A stretch of 64,000 nucleotides of DNA from JAGNZR01 sp051656905 (GTDB lineage: Bacteria; Fusobacteriota; Fusobacteriia; Fusobacteriales; Fusobacteriaceae), in contig JBOFJQ010000036.1 in assembly GCA_051656905.1 (NCBI GenBank), positions 1 to 64,000 of the forward strand, written 5' to 3'. The notes beneath the pieces were generated by a model. That model saw only the letters and a list, made by a program, of their open reading frames with translations, ran no database searches and had not been told where the DNA came from. The position numbers were made by a program, and so were the translations under genes. Shown here one piece after another: positions 16,847 through 26,197 of this stretch. Each line of letters starts with the position of its first letter. The first letter of the stretch is position 1.

Positions 16847-16871
16847 AAAATAGAATTTAGGAGGATTTCAA

Positions 16872-18548
16872 ATGATTAAAGAGGAAAAATTAACTTCTAT
16901 TAAAGAGATGGTTAAAAAATTTGATGCTGTAGTAGAAAAAGGGCTAGAAAAAAGACCAGAAAAAAGAGCGGTATTTAAAACTGCATCAGGAGATGTTGTA
17001 AATAGACTTTACACTCTAAATGATATAGCAGATTTTGATTATGAAAGAGATTTAGGAGTTCCTGGACAATATCCTTATACAAGAGGAGTACAGGACACAA
17101 TGTATAGAGGAAAAGATTGGACAATGAGAATGTATGCTGGTTTTGCTACAGCAGAGTTATCAAATGCAAGATATAAATATTTAATAGAGCAAGGATCTAT
17201 GGGGTTATCAGTAGCTTTCGATTTACCTACTCAAATAGGATATGACTCAGACCATGAATTAGCAGAAGGAGAAGTTGGTAAAGTTGGAGTTGCAATAGAC
17301 TCTTTAGCTGATATGGAAATACTTTTTGCAGGTATCCCTCTAGATAAAGTAAGTACATCAATGACAATAAACGCTCCTGCAGGAGTATTACTAGCTATGT
17401 ATTTAGCTGTTGCTGAAAAACAAGGTGTAACTTTTGATAAGTTAAGCGGAACTATTCAAAATGATATTTTAAAAGAATACATAGCAAGAGGAACATATAT
17501 TTTCCCACCAATTCCTTCAATGAGATTAATCACTAATATATTTGAATATTGCTCAAAAGAAGTTCCTAAGTGGAATACAATTTCAATCTCAGGATACCAT
17601 ATTAGAGAGGCAGGTTCTACAGCGGCTCAAGAGGTTGGATTTACTTTAGCAGATGGTATTGCTTATGTTGAAGCAGCTATCAAAGCAGGATTAGATGTAG
17701 ATTCTTTTGCACCTAGACTATCTTTCTTCTTTAATGCTCACAATGATCTGTTAGAAGAGGTATCAAAATATAGAGCTGCAAGAAGATTATGGGCAAGAAT
17801 AATGAAAGAGAGATTTGGAGCTAAAAATCCAAAATCACTAGCTTTAAAATTCCATACTCAAACAGCTGGATCAACATTAACAGCTCAGCAACCAGAGAAC
17901 AACATAGTAAGAGTTGCTATTCAAACTCTTGCAGCTGTAATGGGAGGAACACAATCATTACATACTAACTCAAAGGATGAGGCTCTTGCACTTCCAACAG
18001 AAAAATCTGTAATGGTAGCTCTTAGAACTCAGCAGATAGTTGCTAATGAAAGTGGAGTAACAAATACAATCGATCCTTTAGCAGGTTCTTATTACATAGA
18101 AGCTAAAACATCAGATATAGAAAAACAAGCTATGGAATATATCAAAAAGATAGATGAAATAGGTGGAGCAACAGTAGCAATTGAAAAAGGATATATTCAA
18201 GAAGAGATAATGAACTCTGCTTATAATACTCAAAAAGATATAGAAAGTGGAGAAACAATTATAGTTGGAATGAATAAATATGTTGTAAAAGAGGAAGCAC
18301 CAAAAGGTCTTTTAAAAGTTGATCCAATTGTAGGAGAGCAACAAAAAGCTAAAATAGCAGCATTAAAAGCAAAAAGAGATAATGCAAAAGTAGAAGAGAC
18401 ATTAAAAGTATTAAAAGCTGCATGTCCAACAGATGAAAACTTAATGCCATTAATTCTTGACTGTGCAAGAAATTATGCAACTCTTGGTGAAATTTGTGGA
18501 GTAATGAGAGAGGAATTTGGAGAGTATAAACAAGCTGTAAAATTATAG
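16872..18548 (+). CDS. Methylmalonyl-CoA mutase, large (catalytic) subunit
   Basis: The 558-residue protein is the TIM-barrel, substrate-binding part of the adenosylcobalamin enzyme that turns succinyl-CoA into methylmalonyl-CoA. Landmarks are PYTRGVQDTMYRGKDWTMRMYAGF near residue 66 (TRG and MRMYAGF are diagnostic), GTIQNDILKEYIARGTYIFPP, ISGYHIREAGSTA and LHTNSKDEALALPTE. The cobalamin domain is absent because it is encoded separately at 18639, the split arrangement also seen in archaea. The ribosome site is AGGAGG. Confidence 0.96.
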   Translation: MIKEEKLTSIKEMVKKFDAVVEKGLEKRPEKRAVFKTASGDVVNRLYTLNDIADFDYERDLGVPGQYPYTRGVQDTMYRGKDWTMRMYAGFATAELSNARYKYLIEQGSMGLSVAFDLPTQIGYDSDHELAEGEVGKVGVAIDSLADMEILFAGIPLDKVSTSMTINAPAGVLLAMYLAVAEKQGVTFDKLSGTIQNDILKEYIARGTYIFPPIPSMRLITNIFEYCSKEVPKWNTISISGYHIREAGSTAAQEVGFTLADGIAYVEAAIKAGLDVDSFAPRLSFFFNAHNDLLEEVSKYRAARRLWARIMKERFGAKNPKSLALKFHTQTAGSTLTAQQPENNIVRVAIQTLAAVMGGTQSLHTNSKDEALALPTEKSVMVALRTQQIVANESGVTNTIDPLAGSYYIEAKTSDIEKQAMEYIKKIDEIGGATVAIEKGYIQEEIMNSAYNTQKDIESGETIIVGMNKYVVKEEAPKGLLKVDPIVGEQQKAKIAALKAKRDNAKVEETLKVLKAACPTDENLMPLILDCARNYATLGEICGVMREEFGEYKQAVKL

Positions 18549-18638
18549 TTTAAAAGTATAACTTAAAATTATGCCAGTGGGAATAAAAAAATAATAGATT
18601 CTATTATTGATTAAAGCAAATTAGGAGGAATAAAAGGT

Positions 18639-19034
18639 ATGGACAGACTTATAAGAGTTTTAGTAGCGAAGCCAGGATTAGATGGGCACGATAGAGGTGC
18701 TAAAGTAGTAGCAAGAGCATTGAGAGACGCAGGAATGGAAGTTATATATACAGGTCTTAGACAGACTCCAGAAGAGATTGTAAACGCAGCTATTCAAGAA
18801 GATGTAGATGTAGTTGCATGTAGTATTCTTTCAGGAGCTCATAATACATTACTTCCAAGAGTTAAAAAGTTATTAATAGAAAAAGAAGCAGAAGATATAT
18901 TATTTATAGCAGGGGGTGTAATTCCAGCTGATGATATACCATTCTTAAAAGAGAACGGTATTGCAGAAGTATTTACTCCTGGAACAACATCAACAGAGAC
19001 TATTGATTATATAAGAGCAAATGTGAGAAGTTAA
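18639..19034 (+). CDS. Methylmalonyl-CoA mutase, small cobalamin-binding subunit
   Basis: The 131-residue B12-binding domain has DGHDRG near residue 15 (the D-x-H-x-x-G motif whose His is the lower cobalt ligand), SILSGAH and FIAGGVIP. It assembles with the large subunit encoded just upstream. The 90-bp gap between the two is unusually wide for this operon and contains a small AATAATAGA/TATTATT hairpin before an AGGAGG ribosome site, perhaps to balance subunit amounts. Confidence 0.95.
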   Translation: MDRLIRVLVAKPGLDGHDRGAKVVARALRDAGMEVIYTGLRQTPEEIVNAAIQEDVDVVACSILSGAHNTLLPRVKKLLIEKEAEDILFIAGGVIPADDIPFLKENGIAEVFTPGTTSTETIDYIRANVRS

Positions 19035-19061
19035 AGACATTTCTGTATAAAGGGGTCTGAG

Positions 19062-19997
19062 ATGGAAAAAATAAAACAAGGTATTTTAAATAGAAACGTA
19101 AGAAGTGTAGCAAGACTTATAACGATGGCTGAAAATGGTCAAAGTGATGCTCTTAATTTAGTAAAAGAATTGTATTACAAAACAGGTAATGCCTATGTAA
19201 TAGGCATTACTGGCCCTCCAGGGGCAGGGAAAAGTACACTTACTGATAAACTTGCAAAAGAATTTAGAAGTAAAGGTAAAAAAATAGGGATTATAGCAGT
19301 AGATCCTACAAGCCCATTTACAGGAGGAGCCATATTAGGAGATAGAGTTAGAATGTCAGACCTTAATATGGATCCTGGAGTTTTTATCAGATCTATGGGT
19401 GCTAGAGGGCATCTAGGAGGAATATCAGAAAGTACAGGTGTAGCAATTGATATATTAGATATATACGGTTGTGACTATATCTTTGTAGAAACAGTAGGTG
19501 TAGGACAATCAGAAGTAGATATAGTAAAAGCTTGTGATACTACACTATTAGTGATGGTACCTGGATTAGGAGATGATATTCAAGCTATAAAAGCTGGAAT
19601 TATGGAAATAGGAGATGTATTTGTAATAAATAAAGCAGATAGAGAAGGAGCAGAAAAAACAGCAAGAGAGATAAAAATGATGTTAGGAGTTGTAAAAGAT
19701 GGGTGGACTCCACCAGTGGAGATGACAGTGGCAGCTGAAGGTAAAGGTATTAGTGAATTATCAGAAGCATTGATTAAACACCAGAGTTACTTAACAACTA
19801 CAGGAACTGGATTTTTAAAGAAAGTTTCAAATAACAAGAATAAAGTTCTAACTCTTGTGAGAGAAAGAATAGAAAAAAGATTGTTTGAAAAAACAGAAGA
19901 TGGAAATATTATAGAAAATTTTTCAGAGAAGATTACTAAAAAAGAGATGGATCCTTACGAGGCAGCAGATCTTATACTGAAAAAAATGTATGAATAA
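19062..19997 (+). CDS. meaB: MeaB/ArgK-type GTPase, mutase chaperone
   Basis: The 311-residue G protein loads and protects adenosylcobalamin in methylmalonyl-CoA mutase. It has Walker A GPPGAGKST near residue 53, AVDPTSPFTGGAILGDRVRM (the switch region of the family), IRSMGARGHLGG, ETVGVGQSEVD with the G3 Asp, and NKAD for guanine recognition. It follows the B12 subunit directly and belongs to the same operon, which supports the assignment. Confidence 0.95.
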   Translation: MEKIKQGILNRNVRSVARLITMAENGQSDALNLVKELYYKTGNAYVIGITGPPGAGKSTLTDKLAKEFRSKGKKIGIIAVDPTSPFTGGAILGDRVRMSDLNMDPGVFIRSMGARGHLGGISESTGVAIDILDIYGCDYIFVETVGVGQSEVDIVKACDTTLLVMVPGLGDDIQAIKAGIMEIGDVFVINKADREGAEKTAREIKMMLGVVKDGWTPPVEMTVAAEGKGISELSEALIKHQSYLTTTGTGFLKKVSNNKNKVLTLVRERIEKRLFEKTEDGNIIENFSEKITKKEMDPYEAADLILKKMYE

Positions 19998-20038
19998 ACA
20001 TGAAAGAATCCAATTCAAAATAAAAAAGGAGATTTATA

Positions 20039-20437
20039 ATGAATGTAATGAAATTAGATCATGTGGGAATAGCAGTAAAAAATTTAGATGAGGCTGTGAA
20101 AGTATATAAAGATTTAGGACTTGAAGTTCATGGTGTTGAAACAGTTGAACAGCAAAAGGTAAAAGTTGCGTTCCTTCCAGTTGGAGATACAGAAGTTGAA
20201 CTTTTAGAATCTACTACAGAAGATGGACCTATTGCAAAATTTATCGAAAAAAATGGAGAAGGGTTTCAGCATCTTGCGTTTAAAGTTGAAGATATTGAAA
20301 AAGCTATAGCTGAAATGAAAGAAAAAGGATATAGAATGATTGATGAGACTCCTAGATATGGAGCTGGAGGAGCTAAAATAGCATTTATGCATCCTAAAGG
20401 GACTAAGGGTGTTTTAGTAGAATTAAGTCAAAGATAA
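20039..20437 (+). CDS. mce: Methylmalonyl-CoA epimerase
   Basis: The 132-residue VOC-fold enzyme interconverts (R)- and (S)-methylmalonyl-CoA so that the mutase product can be decarboxylated. Landmarks are KLDHVGIAVKNLDEAV with the metal-binding His, GFQHLAFKVEDIE with the second His, and the C-terminal GVLVELSQ with the metal-binding Glu. Length is typical. AAGGAG precedes the ATG by eight bases. Confidence 0.95.
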   Translation: MNVMKLDHVGIAVKNLDEAVKVYKDLGLEVHGVETVEQQKVKVAFLPVGDTEVELLESTTEDGPIAKFIEKNGEGFQHLAFKVEDIEKAIAEMKEKGYRMIDETPRYGAGGAKIAFMHPKGTKGVLVELSQR

Positions 20438-20458
20438 CTAAATGATAGGAGGCTAAAA

Positions 20459-22012
20459 ATGTCTGTTGCAGCAAAAAAACTTGAAGAATTAAACAAAAAG
20501 AAAGAGATTGTATCTAAAGCAGGGGGAGCTAAAAGAATAGAAAAGCACCATGCAAGCGGAAGAATGACAGCAAGAGAGAGAATGGAATATTTCTTTGATG
20601 ATGGAACTTTTATTGAATTAGATGCTTTTATTCAACATAGATGTACAAATTTTGGAATGGAAAAAGAAGAATTACCGGCAGAATCAGTTATAACTGGATA
20701 TGGAAAAGTAGATGGAAGACTTGTTTATGCTTTTGCACAAGATTTTACAATTTTTGGTGGATCTTTAGGAGAGATGCACGCTAAAAAAATATGTAAAGCG
20801 ATGGACATGGCATTAAAAGTTGGTTGCCCTTTAGTTGGATTGAATGATTCAGGAGGAGCTAGAATACAAGAAGGAGTAGATTCTTTAAGTGCTTATGGTG
20901 ATATTTTCTTCAGAAATACTAGATGTTCTGGAGTAATCCCACAAATATCTGCAATAATGGGGCCGTGCGCTGGTGGAGCGGTTTACTCCCCTGCAATAAC
21001 TGATTTTGTGTTTATGGTTGATCAAACATCTCAAATGTTTATTACAGGACCACAAGTTATAAAAACAGTTACAGGAGAAGAGATAAGTGCAGAAGGGTTA
21101 GGAGGAGCAATGGCTCACAACTCTGTAAGTGGATGTGCTCAATTCGTTTCTTCTAGTGATAAAGCTTGTTTAGACGAAATAAGAAGACTTTTATCTTTCC
21201 TTCCTTCTAATAATTTAGAGAAGGCACCTGCATTTGCATTTGAAGGGGATCTTAATGAGAAGATTGAGGAATTAAATGAAATAATTCCTGATAATGCAAA
21301 TAAAGCTTACGATATGCACGTAATTATAAGAAAACTTGTAGATAATGAGGATTATATGGAGTACCAAGCTCATTATTCTAAAAATATTGTTACTTGCTTT
21401 GCAAGAATAAATGGAAAATCAGTTGGAATTATAGCTAATCAACCAAACGTAATGGCAGGATGTTTAGATATGAATGCTGCTGATAAATGTGCAAAATTTG
21501 TAAGAACATGTGATGCGTTTAATATACCTTTACTAACAATAGTAGATGTACCAGGATTTTTACCAGGAGTAAAACAGGAACATGATGGAATAATAAGACA
21601 CGGAGCTAAAATATTATATGCATACTCAGAGGCGACAGTTCCTCAAGTAACTTTAATTACAAGAAAAGCTTACGGTGGAGCATATGTTGCTATGAGTAGT
21701 AAATCAATAGGTGCAGATACAGTACTTGCTTGGCCAACTGCAGAAATAGCTGTAATGGGTGTAGCAGGAGCAGTAAATATTCTTTTCAGAAATGAGATAA
21801 AAGCTGCTGGAGATGCTAAGGCAAAAACAAAAGAATTATCAGAACAATATTCTAAAGAGATTGCTAATCCATATCAGGCTGCTAAGAGAGGGCTAGTTGA
21901 TGACATTATAGAACCAAGTACTTCGAGACAAAGAATAATAGATGCGTTTAATATGTTAGAAGGAAAGAGAGATAAATTACCTGCTAAAAAGCATGGAAAT
22001 ATTCCTTTATAG
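20459..22012 (+). CDS. mmdA: Methylmalonyl-CoA decarboxylase alpha subunit (carboxyltransferase)
   Basis: The 517-residue carboxyltransferase subunit moves the carboxyl group from methylmalonyl-CoA to the biotin of MmdC, giving propionyl-CoA. It has two crotonase-like halves; landmarks are KRIEKHHASGRMTARER at the N-terminus, NDSGGARIQEG, GPCAGGAVYSPAITDF and, in the second half, VDVPGFLPGVKQEHDGIIRHGAKI and TRKAYGGAYVAM. The neighbours mmdD, mmdC and mmdB identify it as part of the sodium pump rather than propionyl-CoA carboxylase; no biotin carboxylase is present. Confidence 0.95.
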   Translation: MSVAAKKLEELNKKKEIVSKAGGAKRIEKHHASGRMTARERMEYFFDDGTFIELDAFIQHRCTNFGMEKEELPAESVITGYGKVDGRLVYAFAQDFTIFGGSLGEMHAKKICKAMDMALKVGCPLVGLNDSGGARIQEGVDSLSAYGDIFFRNTRCSGVIPQISAIMGPCAGGAVYSPAITDFVFMVDQTSQMFITGPQVIKTVTGEEISAEGLGGAMAHNSVSGCAQFVSSSDKACLDEIRRLLSFLPSNNLEKAPAFAFEGDLNEKIEELNEIIPDNANKAYDMHVIIRKLVDNEDYMEYQAHYSKNIVTCFARINGKSVGIIANQPNVMAGCLDMNAADKCAKFVRTCDAFNIPLLTIVDVPGFLPGVKQEHDGIIRHGAKILYAYSEATVPQVTLITRKAYGGAYVAMSSKSIGADTVLAWPTAEIAVMGVAGAVNILFRNEIKAAGDAKAKTKELSEQYSKEIANPYQAAKRGLVDDIIEPSTSRQRIIDAFNMLEGKRDKLPAKKHGNIPL

Positions 22013-22032
22013 GAAAGGAGTGGTGAATACAA

Positions 22033-22476
22033 ATGAATATTACTCAAATATTGGAAATATTTTCTGATAAAGAAATGATACAAACTTTAAGTTTTTCAGA
22101 AAAAATGTTAGGAGTAGCTGTAACAGTTATATTGGGAATGGGATTAACATTCTTAGTGCTTATAGTGCTTCAATATCTTATAGGTGTATTAACATCTTTC
22201 ATGATTGCAAAACCTTCTGATAAAAATAAGCAAACTAATAATGCATCAGAGGATAAAAAAGTTACGAAAGAAATTGTAAATGAACAAGATGATGACATTA
22301 TAGAAGATTCTATAGTGGATAATACAGAAGAGTTAGTTGCTGCAATAACAGCAGCACTTACTCTAAAATTAGGAAGAGAAAATAGATTTATAGTTAAGGA
22401 TATTGTAAGAGTTGCGGATAATACGCCAGTTTGGAATAGAACAGGTCTTTTAGAACAGATGACAAGTAGATTCTAA
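22033..22476 (+). CDS. mmdD: Methylmalonyl-CoA decarboxylase delta subunit (OadG-like)
   Basis: The 147-residue protein has one transmembrane segment (about residues 28-58, AVTVILGMGLTFLVLIVL) followed by an acidic linker. It ends in AAITAALTLKLGRENRFIVKDI and DNTPVWNRTGLLEQM, typical of the OadG/MmdD family. It holds the carboxyltransferase to the membrane subunit of the sodium pump. It lies 20 bp after mmdA. Confidence 0.88.
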   Translation: MNITQILEIFSDKEMIQTLSFSEKMLGVAVTVILGMGLTFLVLIVLQYLIGVLTSFMIAKPSDKNKQTNNASEDKKVTKEIVNEQDDDIIEDSIVDNTEELVAAITAALTLKLGRENRFIVKDIVRVADNTPVWNRTGLLEQMTSRF

Positions 22477-22503
22477 ATAAATTTAACTTAAAAGGAGAAA
22501 AAT

Positions 22504-22899
22504 ATGAAAAAATTTAGAGTAGTAGTTAATGGAAATGAATACGAGGTAGGAATAGAAGAGATTAAAGGAGAATCGGGATCTATGCCAACGCCAAAAGTTG
22601 CACCAGCAGTAGCTCCAGCACCTGCTAAAAAAGTTGCAGCTCCAGCTCCAGTAATGAAAGCAGCTCCAGCTCCTGTATCAGCAGGAAGTGAAACAGTAAC
22701 AGCTCCAATTCCAGGTGTTATCTTAACTATGTGTGTAAAAGTAGGGGATAAAGTAGCTAAAGGTTCAACTCTTCTAGTTTTAGAAGCAATGAAAATGGAA
22801 AATGAAATTATGGCACCAATCGATGGAGTAGTATCAGAAATAAGAGCTCAGCAAGGAACTTCAGTTAATGCTGGTGATATACTTGTAGTAGTATCTTAA
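22504..22899 (+). CDS. mmdC: Methylmalonyl-CoA decarboxylase gamma subunit (biotin carrier)
   Basis: The 131-residue biotin carrier protein has an N-terminal FRVVVNGNEYEVGIEEI strand pair, an Ala/Pro-rich swinging linker (residues 28-60) and a biotinyl domain. The biotin-accepting Lys97 is in EAMKMEN. It shuttles the carboxyl group from MmdA to MmdB, where decarboxylation drives sodium export. Confidence 0.96.
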   Translation: MKKFRVVVNGNEYEVGIEEIKGESGSMPTPKVAPAVAPAPAKKVAAPAPVMKAAPAPVSAGSETVTAPIPGVILTMCVKVGDKVAKGSTLLVLEAMKMENEIMAPIDGVVSEIRAQQGTSVNAGDILVVVS

Positions 22900-22917
22900 T
22901 AAAAGGAGGGTACTTGA

Positions 22918-24069
22918 ATGTTTCAGATTTTTATAGATTTTTTATCTAGTACAGGATTTTCGGCAGTGAATATAGGAGATATTATAATGATAATAATCTC
23001 TTGTGTGTTACTTTATTTAGCTATTGTTAAAGGTTTTGAACCATTGTTATTAATTCCAATTGCTTTTGGAATGTTATTAGCTAATTTACCTTTGTCAGGA
23101 ATGATGACTCCAGGTTCTATAGATGCAAAAACAGGGTTAGCATCACCAGGAGGTCTGTTCTATTACTTATATCAAGGGGTTAAATGTGGAATATTCCCAC
23201 CGTTAATTTTCTTAGGTGTAGGAGCAATGACAGATTTTGGTCCATTAATTGCTAATCCAAAATCATTACTTTTAGGAGCAGCAGCACAATTTGGAATTTT
23301 CTTTACATTCTTTGGGGCTATAGCATCAGGATTATTTACAGCACAAGAAGCAGCTTCTATAGGAATTATAGGTGGTGCAGATGGTCCAACAGCAATATTT
23401 TTAACATCAAGACTAGCTCCACACCTTTTAGGACCAATAGCAGTGGCGGCTTATTCATATATGGCATTAGTGCCAATTATTCAACCTCCTATTATGAAAT
23501 TCTTAACTACAAAAGAGGAAAGAATGATAAAAATGGAGCAGTTGAGAACAGTAAGTAAAAAAGAAAGAATAGTATTCCCAGTAGTTGTAACAATATTAGT
23601 TTCTTTTGTTGTTCCACCAGCTACATCTTTAGTAGGAATGTTAATGTTAGGAAACTTAATAAGAGAGAGTGGTGTTGCAGTAAGACTAGAAGACACTGCT
23701 AAAAATGCTTTAATAAATATAGTAACAATAGTTTTAGGATTATCTGTAGGAGCTACAGCGAATGCAGCAACATTCTTAAATGTAAAAACTTTAGCGATAA
23801 TAGCTTTAGGAGTTACAGCATTTGGAATAGGAACAGCTTCTGGAGTATTGCTTGCTAAATTTATGAACAAATTCTTAAAAAGTCCTATAAATCCATTAAT
23901 TGGATCAGCAGGAGTTTCAGCTGTACCAATGGCAGCAAGAGTTTCTCAAGTTGTAGGACAAAAAGAAAATCCAAGTAACTTCTTACTTATGCATGCAATG
24001 GGACCAAATGTTGCAGGGGTTATAGGTTCAGCAGTAGCTGCAGGTGTATTACTTGCTATGTATAATTAG
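22918..24069 (+). CDS. mmdB: Methylmalonyl-CoA decarboxylase beta subunit (sodium pump)
   Basis: The 383-residue membrane protein of the OadB/MmdB/GcdB family decarboxylates carboxybiotin and exports sodium ions. Landmarks are FPPLIFLGVGAMTDFGPLIANP, GIIGGADGPTAIFLTSRLAPHLLG with the essential Asp, AYSYMALVPIIQPPIM, and VSAVPMAARVSQ near the end. It is the last gene of the operon before the terminator at 24130. It couples propionate formation to membrane energisation. Confidence 0.96.
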   Translation: MFQIFIDFLSSTGFSAVNIGDIIMIIISCVLLYLAIVKGFEPLLLIPIAFGMLLANLPLSGMMTPGSIDAKTGLASPGGLFYYLYQGVKCGIFPPLIFLGVGAMTDFGPLIANPKSLLLGAAAQFGIFFTFFGAIASGLFTAQEAASIGIIGGADGPTAIFLTSRLAPHLLGPIAVAAYSYMALVPIIQPPIMKFLTTKEERMIKMEQLRTVSKKERIVFPVVVTILVSFVVPPATSLVGMLMLGNLIRESGVAVRLEDTAKNALINIVTIVLGLSVGATANAATFLNVKTLAIIALGVTAFGIGTASGVLLAKFMNKFLKSPINPLIGSAGVSAVPMAARVSQVVGQKENPSNFLLMHAMGPNVAGVIGSAVAAGVLLAMYN

Positions 24070-24129
24070 AATTATGAATTATGAATTATTAAAAAATAAT
24101 ATGGAATAATTTTTTAATAATTTTAATAG

Positions 24130-24174
24130 AAAAAGGACTTGAGTAATGTCTAATTAAGCTTAAGTCTTTTTTCT
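24130..24174 (+). terminator. Terminator of the propionate operon
   Basis: AAAAAGGACTTGAG (24130-24143) pairs with CTTAAGTCTTTTT (24159-24171) with one bulge and one G-U, followed by TTC-TTT. A weaker AT-rich hairpin precedes it. Confidence 0.75.
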
Positions 24175-24203
24175 TTATAAAAAATAAAAGCGAGGGTAAA
24201 AAA

Positions 24204-24971
24204 ATGAAAAAAATTGATTTAAATTGTGATTTAGGTGAAAGTTTTGGAACATATAAATTAGGAATGGATAAAGAGATTTTAAAATATATATCCTCGGCTA
24301 ATATAGCGTGTGGATGGCATGCAGGTGATCCTGTTGTTATGGATGAGACAGTTAAGTTAGCTAAACTTAATAATGTAGAAATAGGAGCACACCCAGGATA
24401 TCCTGATCTAATTGGATTTGGAAGAAGAGAGATGGGAGCAACTCCAGAAGAGATAAAAGCTTACGTTAAATATCAAGTTGGAGCTCTGGAAGCTTTTGCT
24501 AAATCAGAGAATAGAAAGTTACAACATGTGAAGCCTCATGGTGCAATGTATAATACAGCAGCTAAGAACTATAAAATTGCTTTTGCAATTGCGCAAGGGA
24601 TAAAAGAAGTGAATAGTGAGTTAATATTACTAGGGTTAGCTAATAGTGAAATGATAAAAGCAGCCAAAGATGTAGGATTAAGAGTTGCAAATGAAGTCTT
24701 CGCTGATAGGGCTTATAACGAAGACGGAAGTCTAGTTGCAAGATCACTACCTGGAGCTGTTATACATGATAAAGATGAAGCTATAAGAAGAGTAGTAAGA
24801 ATGGTTAAAGAGGGGAAGGTAGAAACAATAACAGGAAAAGATATAGAGATAGATGTTCAGTCTATTTGTATTCATGGTGATAACCCAGAAGCTCTAGAAT
24901 TTGCTAAAAATATAAAATTATCATTAGAAAAAGATGGAGTTGAAATAGTTCCATTGGGGGGAGTTGTATAA
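24204..24971 (+). CDS. pxpA: 5-oxoprolinase subunit A (LamB/YcsF family)
   Basis: The 255-residue protein begins DLNCDLGESFGTYKLGMD, then has NIACGWHAGDP, GAHPGYPDLIGFGRR and HVKPHGAMYN, all invariant in the LamB/YcsF family. With PxpB and PxpC it hydrolyses 5-oxoproline (pyroglutamate) to glutamate using ATP. 5-Oxoproline forms spontaneously from glutamine and from peptides, so the system suits a peptide fermenter. The stop codon overlaps the next start by one base. Confidence 0.95.
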   Translation: MKKIDLNCDLGESFGTYKLGMDKEILKYISSANIACGWHAGDPVVMDETVKLAKLNNVEIGAHPGYPDLIGFGRREMGATPEEIKAYVKYQVGALEAFAKSENRKLQHVKPHGAMYNTAAKNYKIAFAIAQGIKEVNSELILLGLANSEMIKAAKDVGLRVANEVFADRAYNEDGSLVARSLPGAVIHDKDEAIRRVVRMVKEGKVETITGKDIEIDVQSICIHGDNPEALEFAKNIKLSLEKDGVEIVPLGGVV

Positions 24972-26164
24972 TGACAGAAAAAGAAAATAAAGGTGCCATT
25001 GTAGGAGCAGCATTTCTAATGGCAACATCAGCTGTAGGACCAGGATTTTTGACTCAGACGGCTGTTTTTACTGAGCAATTTAAATCAAATTTTGGATTTT
25101 CAATTCTAATATCAATAATTGCAACATTAGTGGTTCAATTAAATATATGGAGAGTAATCGGAGTTTCAGGAATGAGAGGACAAGATATTGCAAATAAAGT
25201 ATTACCAGGATTAGGATATTTTATAGCTTTTCTAGTTTCTATGGGAGGATTGGCTTTTAATATTGGAAATGTAGGTGGAGCAGCATTAGGTTTTAATGTT
25301 TTGTTTGGTTTAGATTTGAAATACGGAATAATACTTTCTGGAGTTTTAGGAGCTATCATATTTTTATCTAAGGATATGGGAGCTTTAATGGATAAATTTA
25401 CAAAAATATTAGGGATAGTTATGATATTGGTAATTACTTATGTGGCAATCTCTTCTAACCCACCTTTGGGAAGTGCTATATATCATTCGGTATTTCCAGA
25501 AGATATTTCAAAACTAAGTTTTTCATTGTTAACTCTTTTAGGAGGAACTATTGGGGGATATATAACTTTTGCAGGGGGGCATAGATTAATAGATGCCAAT
25601 ATAACAGGGGAGAAAAATTTATCAAAAATTAATCAAAGTTCTATATTAGGAGTGGGTTTATCAGGGATTATAAGAGTATCTCTTTTCTTAGCAATTTTAG
25701 GAGTAGTTTCAAGTGGATTTAAATTAGATCCTACAAATCCACCAGCTTCAGCATTTATGCAAGGAGCAGGAGTGGTTGGATATAAAATATTTGGAATTGT
25801 AATCCTTGCAGCAGCACTAACATCTATAGTAGGGGCAGCGTATACATCTGTTTCATTTTTAAAAACATTATCACCTTTTATAATGAAGAACGAAAAGCAA
25901 TTTATAATAGGATTTATACTTATATCTACAATTATAATGAGTGTTGTAGGAAAACCAGTTACTTTACTTGTACTAGCAGGTTCTTTAAATGGAATAATAT
26001 TACCAATAACATTAATTGTAGTTTTATTTGCTTCTAAAAATAAAGAGATTGTAGGTTCTTATAAACATTCAAATCTATTAGTTGTTTTAGGAGGAATAAT
26101 CGCAATTGCTATGGGATATGCAGGTATAGTTTCACTGGAAAGCATAATGACGATTTTTAAATAG
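24971..26164 (+). CDS. Nramp-superfamily transporter lacking metal-site residues, linked to 5-oxoprolinase
   Basis: The 397-residue protein with about eleven membrane segments is recognisably Nramp-like (GPGFLTQTAVF in segment 1, TLLGGTIGGYITFAGGHRL in segment 6). The metal-binding motifs of true Nramps are not there: DPGN is replaced by TEQF-like residues and MPH by GGY-like residues. It sits between pxpA and pxpB, an order also known for ycsG beside ycsF/kipI/kipA in Bacillus. Transport of 5-oxoproline or another organic acid is therefore more likely than manganese or iron uptake, but this is inference. Confidence 0.8.
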   Translation: MTEKENKGAIVGAAFLMATSAVGPGFLTQTAVFTEQFKSNFGFSILISIIATLVVQLNIWRVIGVSGMRGQDIANKVLPGLGYFIAFLVSMGGLAFNIGNVGGAALGFNVLFGLDLKYGIILSGVLGAIIFLSKDMGALMDKFTKILGIVMILVITYVAISSNPPLGSAIYHSVFPEDISKLSFSLLTLLGGTIGGYITFAGGHRLIDANITGEKNLSKINQSSILGVGLSGIIRVSLFLAILGVVSSGFKLDPTNPPASAFMQGAGVVGYKIFGIVILAAALTSIVGAAYTSVSFLKTLSPFIMKNEKQFIIGFILISTIIMSVVGKPVTLLVLAGSLNGIILPITLIVVLFASKNKEIVGSYKHSNLLVVLGGIIAIAMGYAGIVSLESIMTIFK

Positions 26165-26197
26165 AACTGAAATAAAAGTGTTTATATCGGAGGGAAT

